DNA of 64,000 nucleotides from Chiridota heheva (lineage: Eukaryota > Echinodermata > Holothuroidea > Apodida > Chiridotidae): NCBI GenBank assembly GCA_020152595.1, contig JAIGNY010004520.1, forward strand, positions 3,830,001 through 3,894,000. Direction: 5' to 3'. Every line of letters begins with the position of its first letter. Positions within the stretch are counted from its first letter, which is position 1. Under the pieces are notes generated by a model. It was not told the DNA's origin, did not search any database, and worked only from the letters and a program-made list of their open reading frames with translations. A program made the position numbers and the translations under genes. Below, in pieces: positions 1 through 11,935 of this stretch.

Positions 1-385
1 GTGAGTGATACGACACTTCTCAACCAATGAGAATGCTCGAATTGAATAAGTAATTTAACATTATGGACGGTCATTTTTATGAATGATATGACGGTTTTAG
101 TCGATGAAATTAACCGAACATAATTTATGAAGGTTTAAATTAAAATAACGCCGGATTTAATATTTTGTTCATAGGGCACACTATAGATAGGCGTACCATA
201 GATATCCGGTCGTGACTGTTCACACGATCAGGCGATGGAAGTACTGTAATGTTTAGACAATGTGATGTAAGATTTCAAGGTCCTTGCTCTTTACAATTTA
301 ACCAATCAATACACGCAGGATTATCTTTTCATATTGTTCGAAAGAATGGTTACATGTATGGAACGTCAAAGGACAACATGTGATG
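1..385. other. no recognisable feature
   Basis: AT-rich sequence with no open frame of note, no repeat structure and no RNA-like motif that I can see. The stretch 563-1090 after the 21-bp array is equally featureless. Confidence 0.5.
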
Positions 386-562
386 GAAGTGTCAACTTAT
401 TTTATGAATGTATCAACTTATATCATGAAGGTATCAACTTATATCATGGAGGTATCAACTTATATCATGAAGGTATCAACTTATATCATGAAGGTATCAA
501 CTTATATCATAAAGGTTTCAAATTATATCATGAAAGTATCAACTTATTTGTCAATTTATTTG
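386..562. repeat. 21-bp minisatellite, about 8 units
   Basis: Direct repeats of a 21-bp unit (core gtatcaacttatatcatgaa) run through this interval with point differences between units. Because 21 is a multiple of three, the array leaves reading frames open in two phases; these are repeat artefacts and not genes. Confidence 0.9.
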
Positions 563-1152
563 ATGACGGTATTTGTCCTATCATTTTGTAGTAGACGTAT
601 GCTTTCACACCATCATCAAATGTGGTCCTTATTGGTGACCTCAGACAACAATAGGGCATATGTGAAGTTCCAGATAGTCATGAGTTGATTATGTTAATTT
701 CGCATCTCGCGCTCGACAACGTAAAAACGAACATACTGATTAGGTTACTACTACCAATTAAGGGAATCTGCCGGAATGTCAACCAAAGTGTGAAAATCGT
801 CTAAAAACATTTCATAAGCAGATAAGCGAAACATTCCGTCAAAATCAGTTTACATCTTTAAGAGATTAACCATCTTACATCTTTTTGTTACTTTATGTCG
901 TAATGATGCAATTTATGTAAAAAGTCAGACGTTTAAACAAATTTTCATTTTCTTTCTTATGAATTTCTGAAATTAACCTTTACAACAATAAACAAGACAT
1001 TTCATCACCCACATATACATATATGTAGGGATGAGATATTGTGTCACTTTGCTGTATAGGCAAATAAGCTGCCTATACCTCCTATACTACATGGCCACCC
1101 AGTGGCGTAGCCAGAAGAAGGCGAGGAGGGGGGAGGGGGGAATCACTCCCAA

Positions 1153-1231
1153 TATTTGAATCCGTCGGTTCAGATTTGAATCCGTCGGTTCAGATTGAAA
1201 TCCGTCGGTTCAGATTGGTGCCGTCGGTTCA
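1153..1231. repeat. 19-bp tandem repeat, 4 units
   Basis: Four consecutive units with core aatccgtcggttcagattt, the last degenerate, near the left end of the surrounding TIR element. Confidence 0.85.
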
Positions 1232-1566
1232 ACACGCTTTGAAATTCCAGGTGCTTATTATGTTTTTAGATTTCAAAAGGGCACTAGGCTCAGAAAAAGG
1301 TTCTTCGGTTATAATATATTAAACATTTGTGCGGTTTTGTATCTAAATACATGAACTAAGACACAGAGAGAGGGGGGAGGGGGAGGTGGGTGTCGGAGTA
1401 CACGTGATATAGAACAGGCTCATTTTAAAAGTTTGACAACATTTACACAAGTTTGTCGTAAATTATTGAAAACCTTTCTTTTAGTCTTTTAGACAACCCA
1501 TATTTTCCAAAGTGACGGTAAACCTAACCATGTAAAAACGTAAAGAAAACATTATATTTCCACATT

Positions 1567-2045
1567 CAGTCCGGAAGCATGCCTATTAATAGGAACATTT
1601 ATAACACACGAGAATATTGCAGTCATGCAGCCATATTATTCAGATGTCGCGATAGAAAGTCATAGTTTCTTTTTTATTTACTTAAAATATTAAAAATCAT
1701 TGTTTTGAAAAACATTTGAATTTTCGAAATGGCCGTTTCGCGCCTAAAAGCCTAGCTGAATTGTCTATTTTATCTAATATTTTGAAAACGGCGTGGAGAA
1801 CATATCCAATGGGAGAAGAAAAGTTGTAGCCATGACAGTAATGAAGGTATTTTCATAAGTTTTAAATTTCCTCTAGCAAAGATATTTTTCCCAGACGAAT
1901 TTCAAAATGTAACATTGCATAAGGCTTTAACGTTAGAATAGCAAAGGATCTTCAGAAATATCACAAAATGGCGGCTCCCATGTAGCAAAATGTTCCCATT
2001 AATAGGAACATTTATGTTCCCATTATTAGGCATGCTACCGGACTG
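1567..2045. mobile_element. MITE with ~30-bp TIRs and 5-bp target duplication
   Basis: The left terminus is cagtccggaagcatgcctat (positions 1567-1586) and continues taataggaacat. The right terminus is its inverted copy with a few mismatches, ending gctaccggactg at 2045. The pentamer acatt lies directly outside both ends (1562-1566 and 2046-2050), as expected of a target-site duplication. The 479-bp interior has no coding potential. The termini match no superfamily that I can name with confidence. It is inserted inside the larger TIR element. Confidence 0.8.
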
Positions 2046-2064
2046 ACATTATGCGTTCTCATGA

Positions 2065-2460
2065 TTTTGTGTTTTGTATATGGTGTATTATATATAGCTT
2101 TGACATTAATTTTGACTTGTATAATGCACCTTCTTACTAAGCGTTGTGACATACGTTTTTGCCCTTAAAATGTCAATTTTGCGAGAACTTCCTGGGTCTT
2201 AGTCCACTGAACCGCTGCCGGGGCTTTGCCCTGGACCCCATTAGGGGCCCTTAATCGGTCCTCTGGACCACGCGGACATGTCGAGCGCTTTGCGTTTTGT
2301 ATATGGTGTATAGTAGCTCTCTTTGACATAAATTTTGACTTGTATAATACACGTTGTGACATACTTTTTTTCCCCTTAAAATGTCAATTTTGCAAGAACT
2401 TCCGGGGGCTTCTCCCCTGTAACCCCTATGAGGGTCTTTTAATCAGGCCCCTAACCCCAT
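2065..2460. repeat. two direct copies of a ~225-bp segment
   Basis: The segment beginning gttttgtatatggtgtat at about 2070 is repeated at about 2293. The copies share the motifs tttgacttgtataat, cgttgtgacatac and aaaatgtcaattttgc, and both end in GC-rich sequence. The second copy lacks a few bases. Open frames here (for example 2226-2480) follow the duplication and are not genes. Confidence 0.75.
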
Positions 2461-2583
2461 ACGCTTTGCGCTGGAAGTGACACCTTCGGTGTCACCTCAA
2501 CTATGCCACTAAATGTCGTGTCGGTTCAATTCAATCCCCCCTTTCTCAATATGAAAATTCTGGCTATGCCAGTGTGGCCACCG

Positions 2584-4389
2584 TGGGGTGAAGCCCATCA
2601 GGGGGTCTCATATGATGACCTCATATTAGGGTTTAGGGGTCATAATGTTTGGAACGGAGCGAAATTTTGTGATTTTTTGCGTCTGTTGGTGGGCGCGTTT
2701 AAAGGCCATCTATCGTGATTAAAATGTAGCGGCGTACAATTTATTCCAAAACGATGCTGATTGGCCTATCAATGTAAGTGCACGCTACACCATTGTGTTT
2801 CGATCAATCAAAACACATGATTTGAATTTCATTTACCTCGTAACGTTAGAGACGACAGCCGTGCCTTTAAAGGGTTTTTCCATTGGTCAGATAAACGGAT
2901 ATATCGTGTCAAAAAGACTTGTTCTGTTCAGGAAATATAGAATCTAAAGTTGTAATAAATTTGTATGAAAATTTCTTGAGTATACTCTATTGGAATGCAT
3001 GACGTCAGGGCCGTTATTTCAGGGGATCCACTTTTCAGTAGATTTACGAAAATTCAGTACATTGGGGAAATCTGCCTTTTGTCCACCATCCCCACTTCCT
3101 CCCCTCCCCTACGCACACACTTTCTAAATAAGAATTACGGTCCTCAGTTTTTGATTCGTGCGGAATTTGTGATGTAGGCCTACGTCTGCGCATGCACAAT
3201 CTTGATGTATTTCTTTAAATTAATTTTTTCAAAACTCTCCTTTTCCTAAAAAGTTTCTAAAATGACGGGAAAGTCCATATATAGAATTTGATTGGTGCAT
3301 GGCAAAGACTCAAAACTGTTTGTGATAATTTACTCCACTACTTAGACATATTTCTAAACAAAGAATTTACTTGAACAGACTAAAGTAGATACCATAGTCG
3401 CCCTGCAGTGTAATACATAACAAAATTTGCATAAATTATGCAAATTGATGCCTGAGGTATAAAAACAAAGCAATTTAACTGAAGCTGCCTCTTCACCTCC
3501 ATATACTTTTGGTAATCGGGTTCAGGCTCCATATCGGGAGAAAAATTGGGAGATCGAGACATGCGCAGTGACTATAATTTAAACTGTGTTAATAAGTTCA
3601 GCCGTTAACATTTTTCTTTTTAAATTCTGTAATTCTAAAGTTGTATGCTTTGCAAATGATATTGAAATTGATATTTCAGTGTAATTTGAATCTTTTGCTG
3701 GTAACTAAATAACTAAAATGTTAAAATCTGTTTTTCAGAAACTATCACGGAAATGAACTTTTAATGATTACTTTCATAATCCTTGGTGAAAGTCAAATTT
3801 ACGCTGGTGAAAATAGAGAAAATAATTTCATCGTTCTGTTGCACCAATAAAATTATATTACATTTATCCTACCTTTGGCTTAAAGCTATTTTACCTTTAT
3901 GTATTTCTTTAGAGAGATTTGAATATGAAAAGATGCATTGTGGGTTATTATAGAAAAAATAAAAAATACGTTCGAGGCGTGAACCGAACTGATTAAAGCA
4001 CTAGGCCGAAATGTGAGGCATTTTATTCTGGAGTGTCAAGAATAATCGAATACACTTGTCCTGCACAAGATGGCGCTGATACGTTTAATAGAAATGTTCA
4101 AATCAACCAACATTTCTAATTGATTATGCTTTATTCATTTTTAAGGATAATAAGACATTTAGAATTGCTGGCGATAATTAGCAAAAAAAAAAAACAAAAA
4201 AAAATTTTGCGACCGAGATTAGGCCTAAAAGAAAAATGTTTCTTTGCTTTTTATTATGGAAAATTGTAAGGTAGGAGCGGGCGGAATTTTGTGTTTTTCT
4301 TCCCACAGATCACTGACTGGCATCTTTTCTCACGACGCTTGTAATCAAGACTGGCTCCCTCAGGTTAGTATCAATAAGACCTATAAAAC
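2584..4389. other. no recognisable gene
   Basis: AT-rich sequence with homopolymer runs (for example poly-A at about 4183-4204). The short open frames here have no recognisable domain, no good splice context and biased composition. I see no tandem repeat or RNA gene. Confidence 0.5.
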
Positions 4390-4805
4390 AGAATTAAAAC
4401 ACTTCACTTCATTTTCAAATCGTTGGTTCCTTTTATTTTGCTCAGTTTTTATATCTTACCTATAAAAACCTATAAAAGCCTATGCTTTTTGTGTGATTTG
4501 GGACGTCCGGGTCGTATTAAGCGTTTCGTGATAGCATTTGTACTATCATAACCGAATACGCAGGCGACAACCCCGTCATTGTGATTGTGTGTTCAATTCT
4601 CTCTCTCTCCAGCTCTCTCTGTGATTTGGGATATTTTTCTCTCGCCTGACACACTCGTTACAAACAGGCAGGACAATTTTTGTTTTCTATCACAAGTCTT
4701 GTGAGCCATGCATGGGCTTCATTTTCAAGCGTATGGATTTTAAAGGGAAAAAAAACAAAAAAAACAGGAGGAGGGCAAACAAGCAACGTTAATTTTTGTT
4801 TTAGG
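4390..4805. pseudogene. decayed copy of the 40.6-kb Cys-motif repeat
   Basis: This stretch is homologous to 40600-40925: shared strings include acagaattaaaacactt, gcactcgttacaaacaggca (one base differs here) and a ggaggaggcaaac-like run. In the minus frame, the paralogue at 40.6 kb encodes a cysteine-pair peptide. Here the frame is broken by substitutions, small indels and a SINE insertion (4504-4619). It is probably part of a dispersed repeat and not a host gene. Confidence 0.65.
4504..4619 (+). mobile_element. 5'-truncated SINE B copy with TSD
   Basis: Positions 4504-4598 are the 3' half of the SINE seen in tandem at 23 kb (strings gggtcgtattaagcgtttcg, ccgaatacgcaggcgac), here in sense orientation and followed by a CT-rich tail. 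The 12-mer tgtgatttggga flanks both sides (4492-4503 and 4620-4631). The homologous locus near 40681-40695 holds one uninterrupted copy of that 12-mer, so it is the empty site. Confidence 0.85.
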
Positions 4806-4919
4806 CCCTATAGTTATGAAGCAAGTTTTGACTTCCTAAGTGTGTTGAAATGTGCCTTTGCAATGCAGTGTATAAAAGTGTAATGTCATAATTGCAGATC
4901 CAAGACAACAAGGCAATTT

Positions 4920-7085
4920 TTTAAGCATTTGTTTGAAAATTAATTGCCTCTTTCTAAAGTATTGCAAATAAATTTGTTGTTTAATTGTTAATCTGAATCG
5001 GCAATTTCCGGAAAACTTATTTGAATAATGTCACATGGCAGAAATTCATGTGTCCATAATGAACCAATGGTATACTGGGGGAATCTAATTGGCCAATCAG
5101 ATACTGGGGGAATCTTGGCCGTCTGCACAATTCACGCACGGTATGGAACGAAGCGTATAAAAAAAAGTTTTCAAGCGAACATATCACGTGCGTTAAAAAT
5201 GAAAGTAATTCGCGTGCGCATTGCTGCTTACAGTTTTTTTCTAAGAACCATACTTGACTGGTTAGGAAACAAAGGAAAAATTCCCCCAGCAGCTGATTGG
5301 TCGAAGTGCTAAAGATATCACGTTCGGCTAAACTCGATTTAGAAAAGTCTTTAACATACAAAAACAAATTGTTTAATGGTTTTCCCATCTAATCATGTAC
5401 CGTACACTCTCAATGAAAGAAGAAGAAAATATATATTTCATAGAAATACGTATGGATTTCTTGGCAGTTATGATGTCACGCTGTACACTACAGGATTTTT
5501 TAAGACACTGGTGAAACCTTTCAAATTCTATAAATATCAAACAGAATAAGAAAACATGTTTTTTCATCAATATGTTTCTTTAGTAGTTCTTTATCCTATG
5601 ATGAAATAGATATTCATAAGAATATTCCGTTCAGATGAGCGTGCATGAGAACGGAGCTAATCTTTTAATCGCTAATTTAATCCTTTAATCAATTTCCGAG
5701 TTATAGCACGATCCAAGAGAGTACCCAAGCTTTGTTATATATAATTCAAGTTCACAACTATAGCGTATTCAGCTTTCGGTGCCAAGAAGGGAAAGGGGGT
5801 AATTTTAATTTTAATTTTCTCATTTCCCTTCATCTGGCCATTTGGGACTGGAGGCTTATGAAGTAGCCATTTTTAAGAGTCAAATCACACAACTAATACT
5901 TACTTTACCCATTCAAAACGTTCATCTTTCAAATCTGATCTTTTTACTTCTTTTGGCGCTGAAATTTAATTAATTTTATATTTAATGATTTTACATATTT
6001 TCAGTTATTACCATCGGTTACAACTTTACTAGTTTTAGGCCTACTTTTTGTATTTATTATTTTTATCATTAATATCTTTTATGTGTTTGTTGCATTTTTT
6101 TTAATATTTTTTTTATGGCATTTGCATTTTTTTTTATTTCTTATATTTTTTGAATTTGTAGCATACTGTTTTTTTTTTTTTTATTGCTCTGGGCAGGAAA
6201 GTGCCATTCTAAATGACACTTCCGTGCTCGGACATGTCGGACAGTCGAACTGAACAGGCTATACCCTGGTAAAAGAACTGAAATAAATAAAATGATAAAT
6301 ATATTAATTTTCCAGCTAATTTGTGATAAAATCGCGAGTTACAAAATGTAATAAATACATAGTTTCATGATCTCAAACAATCCAAGTATAGCTACGCACA
6401 TGCGGATGACCGAGAATGTCGATTAGGAGAATCAGAATATCTGGCTTACTAGAAATTATTGTAAATGGTTATTGGTCATTCGGGCAGTTTTTTTTTTTTT
6501 TTTGCTTTTTAAAACCTTAAACAGTTAAAATCGTTGCCACTTTTGTTGGCTTCTGGCAGGCTATGGCGGCCACTTATCTTAACTTATATGATTCATGAAA
6601 AAGCAAAAGGTAGCCTAAATCTTCATTCGAAAATAGAAAAAAATACATATAAACATATACATATGCACAAGGGCGTTGGAAGCGGGGTGGCTTTAGCCCC
6701 TAGTCAAAATGTGAGCGGGCGAAAGTATGCTTCCCCCCACACACACACGTCCCCCCCCCCACACACACACACCATTTGACCTGACCATACACACGTTTAA
6801 TGACGTGGTGGTGGGGCGCTGCAGGGGGCCTCAGTAAAACTTTCTGAGAGGCCGACGAATGCTCAAAAGAGGCGCCAAAATCATAATGAGAACATATTTC
6901 TATGCATATTTTGTAAGAGAATACTTTATCAGTTTATGTGCATGGCATATGCCTATATCTGTCAAACAATCACTAAGAGATATGATACATGCGTTGGATT
7001 GGAGGGAGAGAGGGGTATATCAAAGAATTTGTTGTACAGTATACATCTACGACAAAGTATTATATATATTGATATGTATACTTGT
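4920..7085. other. no recognisable gene; simple-sequence tracts
   Basis: The interval holds long T runs (about 6110-6180 and 6490-6503), a C/CA-rich tract at 6735-6775, and a segment at 6180-6300 ending in aataaataaaatgataaat that resembles a LINE 3' tail but is too short to assign. Frames at 5017-5388 and 5028-5312 overlap on opposite strands and show no domain. Later exons of the 7.1-kb gene may lie here, but I cannot identify them. Confidence 0.4.
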
Positions 7086-7168
7086 CTAGCAAGGGACACT
7101 ATATAGGCCTTGCGAACAAAATCGAATCGAATTAAATTCCGTTTTTTTTTTTTTTTTCAACCTCTTAC

Positions 7169-7847
7169 CTGCTTTAGTTTCGGTAGTTTTAGGTGATTTC
7201 CCTTTTAATTCACTTTTCTCATCTGATTTTCCTGGAGTGCTAACTTTCGTCATCATCGTAAAAGCAACAGCCTGCAGCTGTGGAACAAACAACCCCCCTC
7301 TTCTACTTCTAGTGAAGGTCGTGGAAGATGTGTCATCATCATCCCCCTGCGACCTCAACCTCGCCTTATCAAAAGAGGATCTTGCCGCCTGCGACCTCTC
7401 TTTCCTTATTTGATCAAATTCCTCCAAAGAAATACTTTGTGAGACAGTTTTTGCGTTTGATCGTCGAAGTGCTTTTAGTTTTTCTGTTTGATCTTTAGTC
7501 GTTCCTCGAGGTACAAAAAACCCTTTTATGGGATCCACTTGTAGTTTAGGATTTATTACCACAAGTTGTTGTTTAAGAGCCTCGTATTCAACATCAAGTT
7601 TGTGAAAAACACTTTTATATTCCTTCTCAAAGACGGTCAGTTTCATTCCAAGTCGCCGTTGTTCACAATCGTTAAGAGTTTTCGCAGATGAAAAATTCTT
7701 GCTATTTTTTAGTTTTCCGCCTCCATATTTTCGCCCCTGCATCTCGTCGTCTTCCTCCTCATAGTCGTCCCCATCGTCTGGTTCGACAACCCATCTCTCG
7801 GAGACTGTTTCGGTCATTATCAATATTCCGTTTAAACTGGTAAACAT
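7169..7847 (-). CDS. first-exon-like coding block, unknown protein
   Basis: An uninterrupted minus-strand frame of about 227 codons ends at a strong donor, GCAG|GTAAGAGG, at 7169/7168. Beyond it the frame runs into a poly-A stretch and stops at 7086. The first ATG is at 7847. A second at 7817 precedes a sequence starting MTETVSERWVV and is an equally good start. The protein begins with an acidic run (DDGDDYEEEDDE), followed by a lysine-rich helical part with probable coiled-coil character (MKLTVFEKEYKSVFHKLD) and a basic, serine-rich end. No signal peptide or transmembrane segment is visible. The length, the even composition and the consensus donor favour a real N-terminal exon ending in phase 1. 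I do not recognise the family, and the remaining exons, towards lower coordinates, are not identified. Confidence 0.6.
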
Positions 7848-7850
7848 CAA

Positions 7851-9578
7851 GTAAACAAAGCAAGGAGACTTATTGTTTAATTAATCTACCTTAAAAGAGT
7901 AAATCTCGGTAACCGGAGGCACAGACTTCTTTCCTCTTCTCCATATTTGATCATGATGATTGCTTTGTCTCTTTATCGGAAACAATATGTTCTCAAATCA
8001 ATTACTAATCCCAAGCTAATCCTTTAATCCATGGAATTAAAAGAACATGAGACGCGATTAGTGGATATTTTTCACGTATAAGAAAAGGACACTAAGGTGA
8101 CACGAGTTCTTTAAAAACACATTTTGAAGCGTTAACTGCATACTGTTCGATTGTGTCCATCAACAAGTTCAGCTAGAAACAATCATATCCATCAGTCCAC
8201 GTGGCACCGGTATTGTGGAAGGACCGTGATCACTCCACCAGTTCCACTACTACGAAAGATTTGGGGTTGTAGAGCGTATTAACTTGACCAACTGGATCCT
8301 GATAACTTGATTTGAGCGCCGAATTTGCTGATATGATTATCTGAAACCCAAAGAGATTGTCTTCAGTCTTAAACGTATGAGAGAATCATATTTTGCATGC
8401 CGCCACTTAATTTCAACCTCTCTCATATACAAGATATCAAGCGGTTTCCATATCAAAATTGTTTGTTCTCAACAATATTGATTATTAAGAAATGGACTGG
8501 TCCAGCGATTCTTGTATAACTGTATAAGGTCGATAGTCTTTGTTGGGTCAGCAAGAAATCAATAGGCGTCATATAAGGAGAGCAGTCTGAGTGCATTCAC
8601 CTCCGTGGGCATCAATTAAACAGGTGACTCTTTAATGATTTTCCATCACCTATTATTTTAATGATTGTTTCAGCAACAGCAGATGTTCATTGAAGTGAAT
8701 AATCTTCAACTTGGCTAAAACTTTTCTTCGATTTCTTGAAACAATGTGACAAGCTTATAGACAGATAGCGGATCCTCTTTTATATTAGCAAAAGTCACGT
8801 ATTTGCTTATTATGTCCAAGTATATCAATTGCTTGTAATGTCGGTCCAATTTTTAGATAAATATATGGATATTCCGGCCCTTCCGGCGGAATCGTTTGAT
8901 GGATGGAAAGACAGATAGATCGATGCCTAATAAATAAGTTATCTATTTTCGTTAACTGGTCAACCGGAGATACACCTGTCCTGTCGAAACGGCTAGTCTA
9001 ACAAAAACGTACAAGATAAGTAAAAAACTCAACCCAAGCATAAACGTATCGTGTTGAGTATAGATCGAGCTCTTTTTAAAATCTACTAATACCTTTTAGA
9101 ATTAGCTGAATAACTGAATAAAGAGCCGTGTAACTGGCTGATTAGAGAAGGATATATTTAATAACTAATTCTTAACAGCTCATGGTAAATAACAAGTTAC
9201 TTTGCTCTATTGATAAAATACTTTACAATTAATTAAAAGTTTTTCCCAAATTTTCTGATATAATATAATCTGCGTGTTTTTTTGTTTTTTTAATCTTTCC
9301 TATCTAATAAATTGCAAAAAGTTTAAAATATTTTAGTTTTAAAGATATGTGGACTGATGGACAGGGATAAATTTGATATTCAGAAGTAAGTACTTTTTAA
9401 GTTCTGATCAGAATAAGCTTTGAATTACATGAAAACTATAGAACGCCAATCGGGAAAATAATAAGGGATACATACTTTTTCTTATCGTTGATGAAAAAAA
9501 ATTATAATCGTTGATAAAGTTTTCATCGATAAAAAAATTCACTGATTAAATTGCCATTCTCAATCCAGTCCGAATTTA
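7851..9578. other. upstream flank of the 7.1-kb gene, no gene seen
   Basis: AT-rich sequence with no substantial open frame and no tandem repeat. The promoter of the minus-strand gene ending at 7847 should lie here, but no core promoter motif stands out from the background composition. Confidence 0.4.
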
Positions 9579-9876
9579 CAGAGGTGCAGTGGCTCAGTGG
9601 TTAAGGAATCATGTTCGTATGTGAAAGGTGCCAGGTTCAATTCCCGCCGCAAGCTCTCCATCATGTCCATTGTGATCTTGAGAAAGGCACTTTACTCTAC
9701 TTGCTTCATTCCACTCAGCTGTAAAATGAGTAACATCACTTCTGGAGAGTTAATCTGCGATGGACTGGCGTCCCGTCCAGGGGTAGTCATATCTATAGGC
9801 CCTACTTTCATCCGCGTGCGCAATGGAAAGTGGGGATAAGCACTTATAAGCATGATGAGCCTAATAACTCGAATGG
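9579..9876 (+). mobile_element. SINE A copy (tRNA-derived)
   Basis: The head carries a type-2 RNA polymerase III promoter: an A-box-like tggctcagtggtt near 9590 and a B-box-like ggttcaattcc near 9632, at tRNA spacing. A central part with aaggcactttactc and a 3' part with gatggactggcgtcccgtcc follow; both are matched by the copy at 25.7-26.0 kb. The 3' end contains gatgagcctaataactcg, a degenerate version of the hairpin found in the tail of the other copy. The open frame inside is not a gene. Confidence 0.85.
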
Positions 9877-10335
9877 ATTTAACTTTATAGCTAGACCGTA
9901 TTACCGACTATACTTTCACCTCGTCCGTAATCAACACAAGATAAGAGGTTGAAAGTTCAACAACCTTTTTCTTATCAAGTTGACTCAGAAAGATGAACAA
10001 GAAAAAAATTATCGAAGTTTTTTCAAAACTCGTTTTTCAGTTTTATATATCGTAGTTTCACCTGCAGACTGTCAGTGCAAAAGCAATGCATAGCATGCCT
10101 TGATTGATGTGTAGAATATGTCTTCTAAAAGTTCTGTCGCTGCTCTGAAACACCCAACACAGCCACTATCCCTAACCAGCTATATGATACCTGCAAAATT
10201 GCATAAGAATAATGATTAGAATTCGAATAATATAATGTTATTTTGAAACCATGCATACCCGCATCTTCATATCGGTTTTGGAGCTATTACATTTTAAAGA
10301 TTCCACAAGCATGTTGAAAACGGACCGGTACACTG

Positions 10336-10608
10336 TACACTCTAAAAAAAGGAATGGTCAAATTTTGACCAAAACATGGCCTGGTCAAATCTACACCGAA
10401 CCAACTTTGGTCAAAATTGAACAGCAAATTTGACCACAATATGGTCAAATTTGTCCATAATTACCATAATATGGTCAAATTTGACCAATGATGTTATTTA
10501 TGGTCGTTCAATTTTGACCAAAGATGGTTCGGTGCAGAATTGACCAAGTTATGGTAAAATCTGACCATGTCATGGTCAAATCTGACCATTCCTTTTTTTT
10601 AAAGTGTA
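10336..10608. mobile_element. fold-back MITE, ~273 bp
   Basis: Starts tacactctaaaaaaaggaat and ends with the inverted counterpart (attcctttttttt followed by aaagtgta). The arms are long: caaccaaactttggtcaaaattgaac-like sequence on the left pairs with gttcaattttgaccaaagatggt on the right, leaving only a short centre. The interior is built of repeated tggtcaaattt/aaatttgacca blocks in both orientations. A TA dinucleotide at each end may be the target duplication. There is no coding capacity. Confidence 0.8.
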
Positions 10609-11429
10609 GGCCTATACAATGTGAAGTCATTAATGATTACAATGGTTTTATTATTTCTTTAAAAAATGTTGAAAATTTATTTGCTTGATTACTGAGATGA
10701 GGTATAACATACACTAAACCAAAATACGCTTTGCCCATCAGCATATTACTTTAAAGTCTAAATACAACTTGATATAAATGTATATATCTTCAAAAAATTG
10801 TCTTTGAAATGCAAGTATTACATCACATTATATACTGCGAGGTCAGTTTTAAAAACTATGTTGTGATCTTTAAAACGTTATAACTCCTAAGAGGCATTTT
10901 CAAAAATTTGTTTCTTCAAATTCTCGGGAAGTATTTGTTTAAAAGAAAAAGTCAGTAAAGAAAAGCTGCGCTATTCCACCAGTTTACAGGGCCGTAATTC
11001 GTGGAGGACAGGGGCTTGACATATTAGTGCCGTGTATGCAACTGTAGTATATAAACCCGCCATGTTTTTTTTTTTTTTTTAAAACGACTTCTAGTTGTGC
11101 GATTACTTTGAGCATATAGATTTGCTGATTGATGTCTTAAGATTTCAAAATTGCAAATGGACTATTTAACCTATATTGTACTATGCTCTCATGGTACCTG
11201 ATAAATTGCAAAAAACTGATATAAGTCAATGTACGCTATTAGGCCTTTATTGGCCATTTATACATAGTCCCCCCCCCCTCCCTTCTATCCCACCCCCTCT
11301 TCTTATAGGAAGAATGAAAAACAAATCTGTTTTGAAAAGAAAGAACTTTAACAGAAACAAAATAGTGAAGATTCTGCAATATCTTAATCCTTTAACAGTT
11401 AAGGAGACAATCAAGTCTCATTTGTGCAA
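10609..11429. other. no recognisable gene
   Basis: AT-rich sequence with a T run at 11065-11080 and a C-rich run at 11270-11300. The 88-codon frame at 11176-11442 begins in low-complexity sequence and shows no domain, so I do not call it. Confidence 0.4.
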
Positions 11430-11640
11430 CAAGAACAGGTAAAGAAAGTAACAGGTTGGCGCACTCTCGTGCCACTCGGTTTTACATTTCTGACGTATAC
11501 AACGGTTTTTAAGCATCAATATCTCAGAAATAATAAATAAGACCTACGGAGAATGTGAGAATATGACATTACAAACAAGTCTGATATGAGTCGTTTCCAC
11601 ACAAAAAAAAAATTGAACATAAATCAGGATGTTCTTCGTT
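11430..11640 (+). repeat. dispersed repeat D1, diverged partial copy
   Basis: Contains the diagnostic order of the D1 family: ggttggcgc, later ttttacatttctgacgtat, then acaaacaagtctgatatgag and tcgtttccacacaaa. These match better-preserved copies at 16.7-17.3, 18.5-19.0 and 19.5-19.9 kb. Confidence 0.6.
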
Positions 11641-11644
11641 GGGA

Positions 11645-11935
11645 GTTCAAATTGGGAAATTATTAACATAAAATTGAAACAATTGGTCAAATTGTAGGAA
11701 AATTTGGTAAAATTATTTTAAATTTCGGGCAAATTCGTCAACATATTTTTTGAAAATTGACAACAATTTCCTTAAAATCGAAGAAAACTGCCTAAAAATG
11801 AAGAAAAGTTCTCGAATATTAAAGAACTTGATCGGAAATTGTGACAGGTCACCCAATTTTAAGAAAGTGCCCGAAAATGAACGAAATTTTCTCAAATTGA
11901 CAAACAATTCATCGAAATTTTAAGAGAAGCGTCCG
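11645..11935. repeat. degenerate ~15-18-bp AT-rich array
   Basis: Irregular repeats of an aaaattt(g/c)...aagaaaa-type unit. The reverse strand has two open frames with a periodic phenylalanine/lysine pattern, a by-product of the repeat. A related array in opposite orientation lies at 42400-42660. Confidence 0.65.

Larger units (their letters stand above)
1091..2583. mobile_element. TIR-bounded non-autonomous DNA element, about 1.5 kb
   Basis: The left end reads tggccacccagtggcgtag and continues ccagaa. The right end is its approximate inverted copy (ttctggctatgccagtgtgg, then cca). The two ends pair over about 23-25 bases with a small gap and a few mismatches. No transposase frame lies between them. 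The interior holds a 19-bp tandem repeat, a nested MITE and a duplicated segment. The same cagtggcgtagccag-type end recurs alone near 15198 and 24989, so this is a family. No clear target-site duplication is visible. Confidence 0.5.

Noticed and set aside
5017..5388. 123-codon minus-strand frame
   Set aside because: No domain, overlapped by an opposite-strand frame of similar length, and no start or splice context. Probably chance.
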